Source of the DNA: Urechis unicinctus
Lineage: Eukaryota; Annelida; Polychaeta; Xenopneusta; Urechidae
Length of the DNA: 64,000 bases
Assembly (NCBI GenBank): GCA_034190875.2
Contig: CM067358.1
Span: 54,799,217-54,863,216 of the forward strand
Direction: 5' to 3'
Below the pieces are notes generated by a model. That model was given only the letters and a program-made list of their open reading frames with translations, had not been told where the DNA came from and ran no database searches. Made by a program: the position numbers and the translations under genes. The first letter of the stretch is position 1. Each line of letters begins with the position of its first letter. Below are positions 49,635 through 60,859 of the stretch, piece after piece.

Positions 49635-49915
49635 TGCACATGAAGTCTTATTTAGCATATGAAGTCTGCTAATGGCACATGAAGTCTGCTATTGGCACAT
49701 GTAGTCTCCTATTAGCACATGTAGTCTGCTTTTGGCACATGACGTCTGCTATTAGCAGTTGTAGTCTGCTATTACTATATGTAGTCTGCTATTAGCACAT
49801 GTAGTCTGCTATTAGCACATGTAGTCTGCTATTAGCACATGACGTCTGCTATTAGCACATGACGTCTACTATTAGCACATGTAGTCTGCTATTAGCACAT
49901 GTAGTCTGCTATTAG
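49635..49915. repeat. 20-bp minisatellite
   Basis: About 14 units of GCACATGTAGTCTGCTATTA, with GACGTCTGC and AAGTCTGC variants. Confidence 0.95.
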
Positions 49916-51300
49916 ATATCACATTTACAACGAAAAACGACAACCAGCCGATGATCATTTGCAGTACGCAAGTGGTACACCTAACTGATCCTGCCACCTG
50001 GCGACGTATACCAACTTCAGACGTAGAACAAAAAGCCAGAGACGAAAGCGACACCCAACACGAAATATGTTAACTATGCTACTATGCGTACTTCTCATCA
50101 TTGATAATGAACCCAGACTTTTCCATTCGCCTCTGCTGACGTAAGTGTTCTGCCAATGCTCTGTTCAGAGTAGTTGTCTATGTCAGTTCGAACCAAATGG
50201 ACAGCTAACCTACCATGAGTTCATTTGTGATTCGTGTAGTTTTGGTCTATATCTTAGAAACTAAATGTTTACAGAAGTCAATACTGCGATGTTCCAATCT
50301 GCAGTCTGGAACAATTGAGACAAGAGGGAAGTAAAAAGGATTCTGCTTCCGACAAAGCTCTTGAGCAAAGTAATCTTGTCCAAGGTGGGAACTATTCAAA
50401 TCACATTTACGAGCATTCTCCATCTACCATGTTGGGAGTGTGAAGGTGCTCAAGAGGGTGGTGGCCCGCTACACCCCAACACAGAAATCATGTCGAGTGG
50501 ACGTAGCGGTTAACCGGTGCTATTGCTTCAAACATTTGCCCGATGTATCATCATCATCAAATGGTGCCCCTATCTAGATGACTGCATGTTGGGTTTGAGG
50601 CACTCCAAAATCAGAATCATAATTTCCTCCCAAACCAACAGCTAACTGATAATAAAGAGATATATCTACAACTGTATCTTACTATTGCGTGTAACCGAAA
50701 AATAAACATGTAGATAATGGAACTGTCGGACTAACCTATCTGTGACGATTGATGATATGTACTGATAATGAACGTTTGCTGGTAAGTGAAACTCGGTAAA
50801 GTAAACCAAAGCAGCGGTTTCAACGTCTACTGACGTGTTTGCCTAAGCACCCTGTACAGATCTGTGATGAATCTTATGCATTAGTGGATCAATCGGAAAA
50901 TGTCTCCTTTAAGCGTGAGTAGCGTCAAAACCGTTGTGCCTCATGGTGTTCATTCAAAACCGCATTCTTAACATATACAACTGACACAACTCCAAGCTGG
51001 CTTTTCTAGTACAGGTAAGGCATTCAATGTCAATCAAATAATATTTGATGCCCAAATGCTGCCGTAATGTCATCACAAGTTGGCAGGTCGTTGAGTTCAT
51101 ATCTAAAAACTCTACTGGATTGGATGTTTCAAGTCAAATCACAGTAGTAAGTTTGCAGCAAGCACCGACGCTTTAACAGGGAACTGTTGCATGGGATGCA
51201 TTACATCACACAAGACATCGTGTGTCAGTGAAGCGATTTTTTATTTCTGTAGTCATGAACTGAAATACGTATATCATAAGAATATAACCCGTGAAAAGCT

Positions 51301-51534
51301 ATGATCATGAAACCTTACCTGGCGATGCACAGCGTGAATTGTAATACTGGCCTGTTACTGCAATTATTCACTTTACACAGGGGCTATGCATCCACTAGAC
51401 GATATGCTTCGTGGAAATATTTATGCTATTCTATCAGCTACAATGCAATTACCATAACTCTGTGTAGTGTTTTGGTATTCTCAACATGCATAATTATCTT
51501 AATTATATCAATTGTTGTTGAAAGAGCAAAATAG
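51301..51534 (+). CDS. Hypothetical small membrane protein
   Basis: ATG-started, 77 codons. The last 30 residues form a strong hydrophobic segment (ITLCSVLVFSTCIIILIISI) followed by VVERAK and a stop. It lies 170 bp upstream of the family relic at 51704 on the same strand. It is not related by sequence to the family, and segment D has no matching frame, which argues against a conserved gene. Confidence 0.2.
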   Translation: MIMKPYLAMHSVNCNTGLLLQLFTLHRGYASTRRYASWKYLCYSISYNAITITLCSVLVFSTCIIILIISIVVERAK

Positions 51535-51703
51535 ACAACCTGAAATATGCCATGTCTTCCAATGCCTTTGCTTCCGCTCTATAATGCGGTACGTAAATTG
51601 AATTGAGGATATTCTAGAAGGAAAAGGTGAATTGGTGCCCGTGCAGGGCAACTTAAGTGAGAGTTATATGCTGCATTTAGTGTTGGTGTATTTTTGGAGA
51701 AGA

Positions 51704-51965
51704 ATGAATAGAGGTACACCAGTCGATAGCTCTGTGAGTCAACTCACGTCACGTGGAAGGAAACGCAGCTATGCTGCAGAGTTATATGGATTCAACATTA
51801 GTCGCATTATTACAAGCAGTGCCATGACCGATCAAGCCACCAAGCTGAGTAGCAATGGGATGCAGCTTTTTAAAGCCATCCTTCTCTGTTGCTATAATTA
51901 GCGGTCTACTAATTTTAACGTGTAAAATGATGTTCAACACTTTCTCCGAATCCGAAGTTGGATGA
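51704..51965 (+). pseudogene. Small membrane-protein family, copy C, frameshifted
   Basis: It starts MNRGTPVDSSVS, matching MDRNSPLNSSVS of copy D, and continues to MTDQATKLSSNGMQLFKAIL. A one-base shift inside the hydrophobic segment (CTCTGTTGCTATAATTAG versus CGCATTGTTATAATTGG in D) then stops the frame at 51899-51901. After the shift the original frame can still be followed (LLILTCKMMFNTFSESEVG). The NSS sequon is DSS here. The C-terminal codons are the start of the 49-bp repeat that follows. Confidence 0.65.
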
Positions 51966-52085
51966 TTCTTTTAAAATGATGTTCAACACTTTCTCCGAAT
52001 CCGAAGTTGGATGATTCATTTAAAATGATGTTCAACACTTTATCCGAATCCGAAGATGGATGATTCATTTAAAATGATCTTTCAA
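51924..52085. repeat. 49-bp minisatellite grown from the 3' end of family copy C
   Basis: Three units starting at 51924, 51973 and 52022, plus a partial at 52071 (AAAATGATGTTCAACACTTT...). The first unit is the family C-terminal coding sequence and its stop codon. Units are nearly identical, with two substitutions in unit 3. Confidence 0.9.
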
Positions 52086-52089
52086 CTTT

Positions 52090-54050
52090 CGCTAGTCACA
52101 AGAACCACGAGTCAATGTAGAGGCCATTCCCGACATGCCTGTGGTGAGTCATGCATGCAGGCGTTTGACGATATTTGTGCATCAAATAAACACTGTTCAT
52201 AATCAGCTGTGAAAATTATATTAGTATTTGATTGGTACTGCGTATGCTTTATGATAACACGCAGAAACAATATCCACGATTTTATAAGCCCTGGTTGTGA
52301 TCATTTATCTCATTTTGTACATGGAGTAAAATTGTCCCTATAAATAAGAGAAACTGCGGTTAAATGACTTCATATCCTAATTGCACTTATAGATAGATTT
52401 CAATAAACCATTTGTTGTATTGTTATTTATGAGATAGAGCTCAATCCGTGATTTCAACGAAGCTTGTATCTTGCTAGCCAGACATCAGGCCAGTCATCAA
52501 CCTGACAGCTCCATTCAAACATGTCATCAAATTTTCATCTCCCCTTTTAATATCGCTCACTTATCCATAACATTGCCATATGTGTGATAGTCATCAACCA
52601 CAAGCTGTTTACTTGTGGTGAGCAAGGCAGGTGTTTTAGGGTGGGGGGTGGGTTATTGCTTCCACTAATGTTGGCAATGAAAACAATTGAAAGGAGCAAA
52701 CAGCCTCTGACTTGTAGGACTGACTATGCATCATTCAGTCGTGTCAGGTTGTTAACCAACACAGGCTTATTCGACGTCATGTCGATCAATAAGACGCTCA
52801 GGTTTGTGGCGACATCGCCTGCTTTAACTGATCGGCAACGCCCGTATATAGAATTGACAACACGTCATCGATATTGACCCATCGGAGACCACCGCATTGT
52901 GTTTACCATACAGCGCTCTTCAACCTCCGAAGTACTGCTGGATAAATCACCTCTCTCTGCACCTCATGGCGTGAGAAATAGCAAGTGCCCCCAGATACCA
53001 CTTATCGAGCCTATGAGATGTTCTATGGTCCTTGATGTCACTATCATACAGAGTGCGCTTATTCCTGAGGGTTACTCAGCGAGACGTGCATTGTATAGGC
53101 TGATTTACAACGTCCGCGTGTTGGACCATTGATGCTCCTTCGTTTCTGGCTCATCACTTAACACTGGGAATCTGAAGTGCCACTAGATAGATCACCTTCC
53201 TCTACTATCCTGATAGTGAGTGACCTTCATCCGTACCAACCTGCACTGGGGAGAGCGTGAAGTAATCGGCTGGTCCTGTTGGAAGTCTGCTGAGTGGCAG
53301 GATGTGGCTGGATGCTGTCACGGCGACCGCACGTTCTAGGTCGAGTTATTACTACATATCTATACAGTACAACCGGTCTTAACGAGACCTGTACATACTA
53401 AATATTCCCATTGTTTCAATGTCCACTTACATAGTACACCGGTCTAATGAGGACGGCATGTATATTTTAGAATGTTTTCTAGCCGTTTACTTTGAAGGTA
53501 TTCCATTTGTACAATGATGATAACTTTTCTATTTCAGTTAAGCGGTTGACAATTGTACATTGTAAATTGTCGGATTCCCACATTACCCTGGTTTGCTTTA
53601 CAAGTCGCTTGTTCCCTTGCAAGCGAACGATTATTATTACCGCTTACAATGCATCTATCAATAAACAAATCCAATGCCTGCTATGCGCGAGCTCGTATTG
53701 CTGGCGGAAATGAGGTGTTTTACATCACCTGTATGGCCTGGGATGGTAAATAACTATTAAATATCTGTGCTCTCGCCTTCTTAGCTGTATTTTTGTATAT
53801 TAAAACTGCCAACTATTCGACCGATGCAAAATAACAACAACAAACCGTGTTATTGAATACCTGCTGTCGGTAACCATTAACACAGAATACGATAAACGAG
53901 AAGAATTGCAATATAATTTGTGTTATCTTATCTTCGACAAGAGTTTATTACATGAAGATAATAACAGAAATTTTTGTGATTTCTTTGGTTTCAGATAGAA
54001 GCAAATAGCAAAACTACAGGGCACCTTCAAGGTCAAAACAATCAAGCTGT
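52090..54050. other. No recognisable gene
   Basis: Two short related blocks at about 53360-53400 and 53430-53470 (AGTACA(A)CCGGTCT, GAC.GCATGTA) form a diverged 75-bp direct repeat. Several open frames of 70-97 codons on the plus strand lack motifs and paralogues. Confidence 0.45.
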
Positions 54051-54404
54051 ACCAGCAATCTACGTGTAAGGCAACCATAAACAAATATGGCGAGTGAAAT
54101 GATTTATCATCCTCTACATTTGCCTAAAAGCAGAAAAACCTGTGAATGGTTTATTGGCCTAAATAATATTGTGGACTTGATACAGAATGTTTCTTGTGAA
54201 TGCTCCAATGAGAATCATCAAGCTTTATCAAGGATTGACTGAGGATAGTATCATATGAGTAATGTTTGTTTTCGATGCTCCTGGTCAATTTGCCAGGATA
54301 GAATGAAATTTCAGATGTAAACGTAACATAGCATGTTGCAATGTATTGCTACAGATCTACATTTAAAGCACATTTTCCGCATTCATATGAGGTGATGGCG
54401 AGTA

Positions 54405-54596
54405 ATGATATTTTTAGTTCTTAATTTCTTACAATTCTGTTGCATTTCGAGTGATTCACATTGCAACGCCATCTTGCTGTGCCTCAATGAAGGGCCACTA
54501 CCAATTGTGCAATCAATACGTCGACCTCACTGTGTGGAAGCTTCATCGTCGAGATGCTTACAATACGACTCCTGTTGCATACTGTTGGCAAATTAA
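54405..54596 (+). CDS. Hypothetical short Cys-rich secreted peptide
   Basis: ATG-started, 63 codons. Residues 1-18 (MIFLVLNFLQFCCISSDS) could be a signal peptide. The remainder has six cysteines in the order C-x5-C-x16-C-x6-C-x5-C-C. An even number of cysteines and a CC pair fit a disulphide-rich secreted peptide, but at this length chance is possible. It lies in a block with weak similarity to 49150-49560, where the frame is not preserved. Function unknown. Confidence 0.25.
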   Translation: MIFLVLNFLQFCCISSDSHCNAILLCLNEGPLPIVQSIRRPHCVEASSSRCLQYDSCCILLAN

Positions 54597-56119
54597 TACC
54601 TATTCTTATGTACAAATGTCCAATCAATGAATAGATTGTATGGTTTATACGTCCTTGTTTATTATGACATAGTTGATAATTATTCGCAACTCAAATGAAA
54701 ATTGATTTTGACACCCGTTGTGATAGAATTATAGTCAATTAACCCTAATCATATAACTATTCTCCCTATCAAACTGCACAATGACATAATAGTTATAACA
54801 AAAACTAATCGCGAGATACTGACCTCATATATGGAATAATTCAGGCAGTATCTAACAAGCTCCAATTAACGGCTGCCTACATTGTGCTGCAGTTATATAC
54901 AGTGATGTTTTATCATTCGGGCTATGTGATGCTTTCATGTGGCCACATTTCTATCACTTATCACCTTCATAGGCTAACGTCGTCTATGTTTTGGCTACCT
55001 ATCTATCACTTATCATCTCCATAGACTTACATTGTCAATGCTTTGGACTGATTACCTTCAATAGCTCCAATATATAATAGCTTAATTTTACCCTTTTGCC
55101 TTCAAACATTGTAGATTTATTTTGTAGTCTGCATCAAGAATCTCAAAATGCAGAACACAGTATCGTTTGATGACAACATTCACAATGATGCACGCTTGCT
55201 TCATGTCACTACGATGGTGACAAACGTCTCCTTCATAAACATCTGTGATAACGCATGCAGCTTGCAAATATACATTTAGTATTTCACAGGCCCTCATATC
55301 CGAAAGACGTGTTGTATTTGCTTTCAGTTTTTTTTTCTAAAATTTTGGTGGCGAGTAGGGGTGCATTATTTTGGTATTGCAAATCAATAATGTATTGCGG
55401 TGACGATACCTGTATATTTGTGTTGTTCCAAGTGAAGGATCTGGATCTTTCACTTGCACAAAACACATACTGAGGGCCTGGCTTCTTGCCAAGTCGCCTA
55501 CAGCGTTTGCTACCCTTGCAAAGTGGTTTGCTGACCTGTGAAATTGGACCGACCGTTTCTTTCTCTAATGGGATGCTCTAAAATAAACAGGTTGCGTGCT
55601 TGGCTTCCTAAGTGTGCTGCTCAGCTTTCGGCATCCCATCCGCACTTCTGGATAGCCGCTTTCAGCCAAACTAGAACGATATTTTCAGAATGCCTGGTGG
55701 ACAGCTATGAGTTCGCAGATCCACAAGAAGGCATAATTGACCATGGAAAACGAGGGCAAAACGCTGTAATAAACAAAATGAAAATAACCGTGAACGCACG
55801 CACATAATGTGAGAGATGCAACAGAAAACGCAGTTGTCCCGTGACATAGTCGCGTGCATGGAGAGAGGAGTATCCTCCTACTGTATTGTGATACACTGCA
55901 GAATGTCTCAATCGTTATCAGCACACGGCAAGCTGATAGACCTTCAACAACTCGCTTATAGAAACCGTTGCCATTATCTTTTTGTATATCTACCTAATGG
56001 ATGCTGCAAATACTGGTAGTTACAAAGATTGGTGGATTTGAATGCTTGCAATGTCCAAGACGGTCGCTTCATTTACAAAATGATTAATTCTTGCTTATGA
56101 GTACTACATGATTCGCGGC

Positions 56120-56225
56120 CTGTATAAAAGAGATCACATCCGTCGTGGTCGCGTGACGAAACAGCTGGCAGCACAGCATGTTTCGTCTCACCCTACTCAT
56201 CTACATCAGCCTATATCTCTTGTAG
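56120..56225 (+). promoter_or_regulatory. TATA box followed by a signal-peptide-like micro-frame
   Basis: CCTGTATAAAAGAG has its TATA at about 56123. About 55 bp downstream an ATG (56179) opens a 15-codon hydrophobic frame (MFRLTLLIYISLYLL) ending at TAG. In that frame the sequence CTCTTGTAGGCC contains GT, a weak possible splice donor, so it might be a first exon encoding a signal peptide. The true product and any later exon are unknown. Confidence 0.3.
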
Positions 56226-56608
56226 GCCTATGTAGCTGATATCAATGTGTCGTGTCATGGCCGCGCCAGGTTCGTGTGCGTCACGTGAACAAAACATGGC
56301 GTGTGGGAAACAATAGGACATCCAATACGTTGTTGATGTGTATTTCTCTCACGAGGTCCTTTGTCACGTCTATATACTGTGCGCTTGTAATGCTTTCTGC
56401 AGCCTGGACAGTGAAAAGCTTTGTGGCTTAAAAGATTATCATGATGACAGAAAAGGAGCGCTGTACTATATCCTCATAGACACGTGGATAGCACGATTCG
56501 TGGGAACGAGAACATCTGGAATCTGACGACTTTTGCAATCTCATTGCACTAACTGTTCATCTGGCTTGTCTCACCTTTGACCTGATCGCTTACCACATCA
56601 TTTGACGA

Positions 56609-56905
56609 ATGATTGCCTCATTTCACTCTCATCTCATCACCACCTGTCAAACCAATGAGAATCAATCTAAAACAGGTATTTACTACCAACTATGTATGCC
56701 GTACGCACACGCCACATTCGCTATCTTTATCCTGGTATCTGTCGTACACATTCTCTTCATAATAATATATTCAACAGATAGTGCTGAAAAAGCCGACGAC
56801 ATGCATCTTTCAGATAAGGAAACAGAAGTCAAGTGTGTAGACAGAACTCAGCTAGTTAGAGTATTTGACCTAAAACAGATACTAAGTCGCAGAGATCCTC
56901 AATAA
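56609..56905 (+). CDS. Hypothetical small single-pass membrane protein
   Basis: ATG-started, 98 codons. About 33 polar residues, a hydrophobic segment at about 35-55 (ATFAIFILVSVVHILFIIIY), and an acidic/basic C-terminal tail of about 43 residues (AEKADDMHLSDKETEVKC, ending KQILSRRDPQ). No signal peptide. It is about 430 bp downstream of the TATA-like site at 56123. It resembles the family in overall plan but not in sequence. Segment C has no counterpart. Confidence 0.3.
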   Translation: MIASFHSHLITTCQTNENQSKTGIYYQLCMPYAHATFAIFILVSVVHILFIIIYSTDSAEKADDMHLSDKETEVKCVDRTQLVRVFDLKQILSRRDPQ

Positions 56906-59032
56906 AGATGTATCTCTTTCTATAAAGGATTACAACCCACATAACTTAATAACATATTACTTGAATGTCACAAGTTTGGTTAACACCCTGTACAATACTG
57001 GCTAGGTGACAATCCAAAAAGGAATTGTATCACGCATCGACGGAAAGTAGGGAACACAGGGGAAAAAAAGATGATATTGTCATAGAGAAATAGGAAACTA
57101 TCGTATCTTAGGAAAGAGCACGTCGCATCCTTACAAGGAACACTATGCTAGCTGGGACAAGTGAATGTGACGTAGTCATATATCATTCAGACACTCAGTT
57201 GGCAGGGATATGACTCGATAACTTGGGAGTGAGATGTATTTGAAGACGATAAACATCGTGCATTAATGCAGAAATATCAGCATCATACAGTAGAAAACAA
57301 TGAATATTTGCACATACGATTATTTGTACTTAGAAAGTGGTACACTTTACTGAACGTTTCGTCTTCCAACGTTTACCAACTTAAGACGTAGAACATGCAA
57401 AAGCATTAGCTACACATGTTGGCGAGTACTTTGAAGTAATATGTTAGCATAATGATGCATGTTTCACTTAAACCTCTGTATTGCAGCCACGGGTTATCTT
57501 AGAATATTTAAATTGCACTATATAAATTGCAATGCATAAAAAGACTCTTCGAATTGTGAGGGATGTCTAAACGAGTGAAAAAAAACCGGACACATAACCT
57601 GTTATCTTGTCTCTTTCAACCAAAACCAATTGGCGACTATATCACAGTAAGTTCAGTCGTGATTCTTGTAGTTTAGTTTGATATACCAGAAGCTATTTGC
57701 TAGCAGTGGTTGACACGGTAGCTTATAACCCCACAACAGAGGCTAGTCCAGGCTGAGATTCGAAACAACGAGACCAGAGGGAAATAAGCAGATGTATTGA
57801 ATCTGCTTCCAACAAAGCTCTTGAGCAAAGCAATCTTGACTAAGCCGGGTAGGGGGTGGGGGTCTATTCCATGTATATTTACAAGAATTCTCTTTCTATC
57901 TTAGTAGTAGAGTGAAGGTGGTTTTGTTCACAAAAGGGATGGCCAACTACTCGCTAACATAGAAATCAAGTCGTCGTTATTGGCAATTGGCATCAATGAA
58001 TCTTATTGCTCATACTTCGTGCATCAAATGGTGTCGCTATTCACAATGCCAAACAACCAGTCTTTTTGTTGGTGTCGATACATTAAAGTCTGAAGCCGTC
58101 AGTTGAAATTCACAATCGGATTCCTAGCTAAATATTACATCCTAGACATCTGCTGAATCACGGCCTGAAAATGTATCCACTACTGCAAGTACCTCTTGCA
58201 GATCATATTGCGTTGCAAATTCTCAAGAACAATGAGTTTATATACAGCCAGACTAATCACTGGCCCTGTGATGCGGTTGATGTGATGTGTTGAAAGTGAA
58301 CGTCAGTAGATGAGTGGAACTCGGTCAAGTAAACCAGAGCGTTTGAGCGCCTGCCGACCAGTTTTAGAGTCGACTGACGCGTGTGCTAGATCCCAAGTAC
58401 CCCACGTAGATATACGGTGAGGGTGATGTTTTAGTAGACCGATCGGGAGGTGGTTACAAAAGGCGTCTGGTGAGGCCGCACTTTAAAATGAACCCAATGT
58501 ATCCCGACATTTTACATGTTGACATATCGTTCAACAAGTTTAACGATGAGCTTAACATGCTTCTGATTTTCTCTCGAAGTGAGAAAGAGACAAACTTATG
58601 GAATTATCGCTCCCAAGGTAAATAACACAATCTATTCACTCTGCCTTGTTACTTGCACTCAAGCAATATGAGGTGGCTTGGTGGCCAGATTCCGCGCTGA
58701 TGTCAGCACAAATTAGTGGGTCATCTAGCCGATCAGGTCACGTGACTGGCTTAGCTGTCTTTTGTTGAACAACAAGTTGTTTAAAGAAAACATTCAGCAC
58801 AAATTGCAAGAATGACATCGCCCGTGACTAACTCAACAACCTACGGAATCTAGGTATTGTTCTGTTTATGGTATTAACCGAGACATTCAATGCGTGAGTA
58901 AGAGTTGTGCTCCCCTGAATATCGCAGCTTTATTTCTTCAAAAAGAACTTTGGTGAGAGCACAGTCAGCGACGTGTGTACCATAGGATTCCGCTCTTACC
59001 AAAGTTCTTGTTCAAACATGTATATATGTGCC

Positions 59033-59050
59033 GTGTGTGTGTGTGTGTGT
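59033..59050. repeat. (GT)9 microsatellite
   Basis: Nine GT dinucleotides. Confidence 0.95.
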
Positions 59051-59767
59051 GGCTATGATGTGTGTGTTGAGAACAGCCTGCTTCATAACACTACTCAAGT
59101 GCTTATTATGCTGAGAAGGAATGCTTTGGCCCATTTCGTTATGATATTGAATACGAATCTTGCGATTTTGCTGTTATTGTCTATAAAACATGCGCTATGC
59201 ATCACGATAACTAAGATAATGCAATCCTATCACCGGATATTTATGTCATTGTTTATGCAAATACCACACAACAGTCTCAACTGAATGAATAATGAGTTTT
59301 CAATATTTCAGCGAGTCATTCCATGATATCATGTTACACAATAGGAATCCAAGTAATATAAATAGGTCATGTACGGTGGAACGGCACGTTTGTAAAGGGC
59401 TAAACTCGGCTCTGGCTGTAGTCATGTAACTAATTACGAGCAAGTATTGATGTATTCGTCCATTCGTCCTCACCTGAGAAATCCCTACTCAGGGACATCA
59501 ACCATCCATTGGTCAAGTCACGAGTGTCTCCTAGGCGATCTGTTCGTTTGAAGTATTAAACCAACATTTTGGCGTTCGGTGCAATTTTTTTGTTTTGCTT
59601 CCGTTTTTGTGTAGCTGCTAAAATAACTCGATTGCAATCCATTCGCAACAGGTATTCGTAGGTGCATTTAAAACAAATATTCTAATTAATATCGACCGGG
59701 CCCAGTAAATACACGGGATACAGGGCTGACCGAAGTGGCAGATATTGTCTTTCTTAATGTGAACAGC

Positions 59768-60040
59768 ATGGATAGAAATTCGCCATTGAATAGCTCGGTG
59801 AGTTCAGCCCTTGATGTGGAGTACAATGAATTCAACATGACTAGACTTTACAGCTCAGTTAAAGATAACGCCACTAGACACATTATTAGCGATGCCGTGA
59901 AAGATCAAGCCACCAATCTGAGTATCTATGAGATGCACCTTGTTACAGCCATCCTTCGCATTGTTATAATTGGCGTTCGACTTATTTCAACGTGTAAAAT
60001 GGTCTTCAAAACTTCAAAGAAAATATCCACATTTCCCTGA
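59768..60040 (+). CDS. Small single-pass membrane protein family, copy D
   Basis: ATG 59768-59770; 90 residues. It shares with A and B the N-terminal NSS sequon at residue 8, VEYxExNMT, VK(V/D)NATRH, a hydrophobic segment beginning near LVTAIL, and ISTCKMVFKTS. Thirteen residues present in A between the NSS and VEY blocks are missing. The membrane segment contains two arginines (R64, R71) not seen in A or B, which would weaken insertion and may mean that this copy is decaying. In-frame similarity extends about six codons upstream of the ATG (FLNVNS versus LLHVSR), which suggests that coding may begin earlier or that a splice site lies there. Confidence 0.45.
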   Translation: MDRNSPLNSSVSSALDVEYNEFNMTRLYSSVKDNATRHIISDAVKDQATNLSIYEMHLVTAILRIVIIGVRLISTCKMVFKTSKKISTFP

Positions 60041-60684
60041 CCTCTGACTGGGGTCATTGGACATTTCTGTGTGAATCAGAGAGGCACATAGTAAGCTGTA
60101 TTGCAACATGAATCTATAAAGAAATGGCGCCTAGGGAAAGTCATGCAAAAATGAGAGGGCAAAAAAGTGACATTTTGTCTTATTATTGAGAAAGAACTCA
60201 ATACCTTGTCATTTGTGTCTGTAACAGAGGGATAGAACTAGACGTCTTGAATACGTCTGACACATATCGTGGGTAAAATGATCGGTCCATTGGGAACCAA
60301 CAATAGGTGTATCTCTCAAGTAAACGGATGTTAGTGCAATGTTAATTGCATTCACTAACGAATCTTATTCATTAACAGCTGGAATACATTTGAGGTCGAT
60401 AGGTTGTCGCAATCGTCATATAGTTAGACGCGTACCAGGGATGATTTGCACGGTCATTGGCTTAAAACCGGGATTAAATGACGGAAACGTATCCAGCTAC
60501 CGCCTTGGGCATTGTTAAAAGATCCTCATTTTCTCTGTCAGAAATGCTATTTAAGTATCAATAGCTTCCCATTCGAAGTGAGACAAACCATCATTACCCG
60601 CTGATACAATGGCGATTACGCACTACATAAAACTACAAACACAATATATAAAGACAAAGCGAGCTATTTAAGAGATTGCACCTT

Positions 60685-60740
60685 TGAACAAGACAACACC
60701 TTTGTTACCAGCCATGAATAGCAACTGTTTTGTATCTACT
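60685..60740 (+). repeat. Block matching the region upstream of the 45.05-kb TATA box
   Basis: GAACAAGACA, CCAGCCATG and TTTTGTATCTACTC occur in the order and spacing seen at 44995-45048. The TATA box itself is not preserved here. Confidence 0.55.
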
Positions 60741-60859
60741 CATGGAATGCTATCCGCAGAGAGTGAGTGGAATTGCAGGATTCTCAACTGCTTAGCTTAT
60801 CACTAAATACCATCATCACACAATAACCACGTGTATGTGAATACCTCAATAGATCTTTC

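Larger units (their letters stand above)
49930..52100 (+). repeat. Duplicated segment C
   Basis: Aligns with segment D (57360-60060). Anchors: CCAACTT(C/A)AGACGTAGAACA; GCTTCC(G/A)ACAAAGCTCTTGA; ACATAGAAATCA-type block; AACTCGGT(A/C)AAGTAAACCA; and the family copy at the 3' end. D is longer because it holds extra sequence between about 58960 and 59700. Confidence 0.7.
57360..60060 (+). repeat. Duplicated segment D
   Basis: Counterpart of segment C, in the same orientation, with the family copy at its 3' end. It also contains the block shared with 48400-48620 (at 59260-59470), which in C lies outside the segment. The two segments are therefore rearranged relative to each other. Confidence 0.7.
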
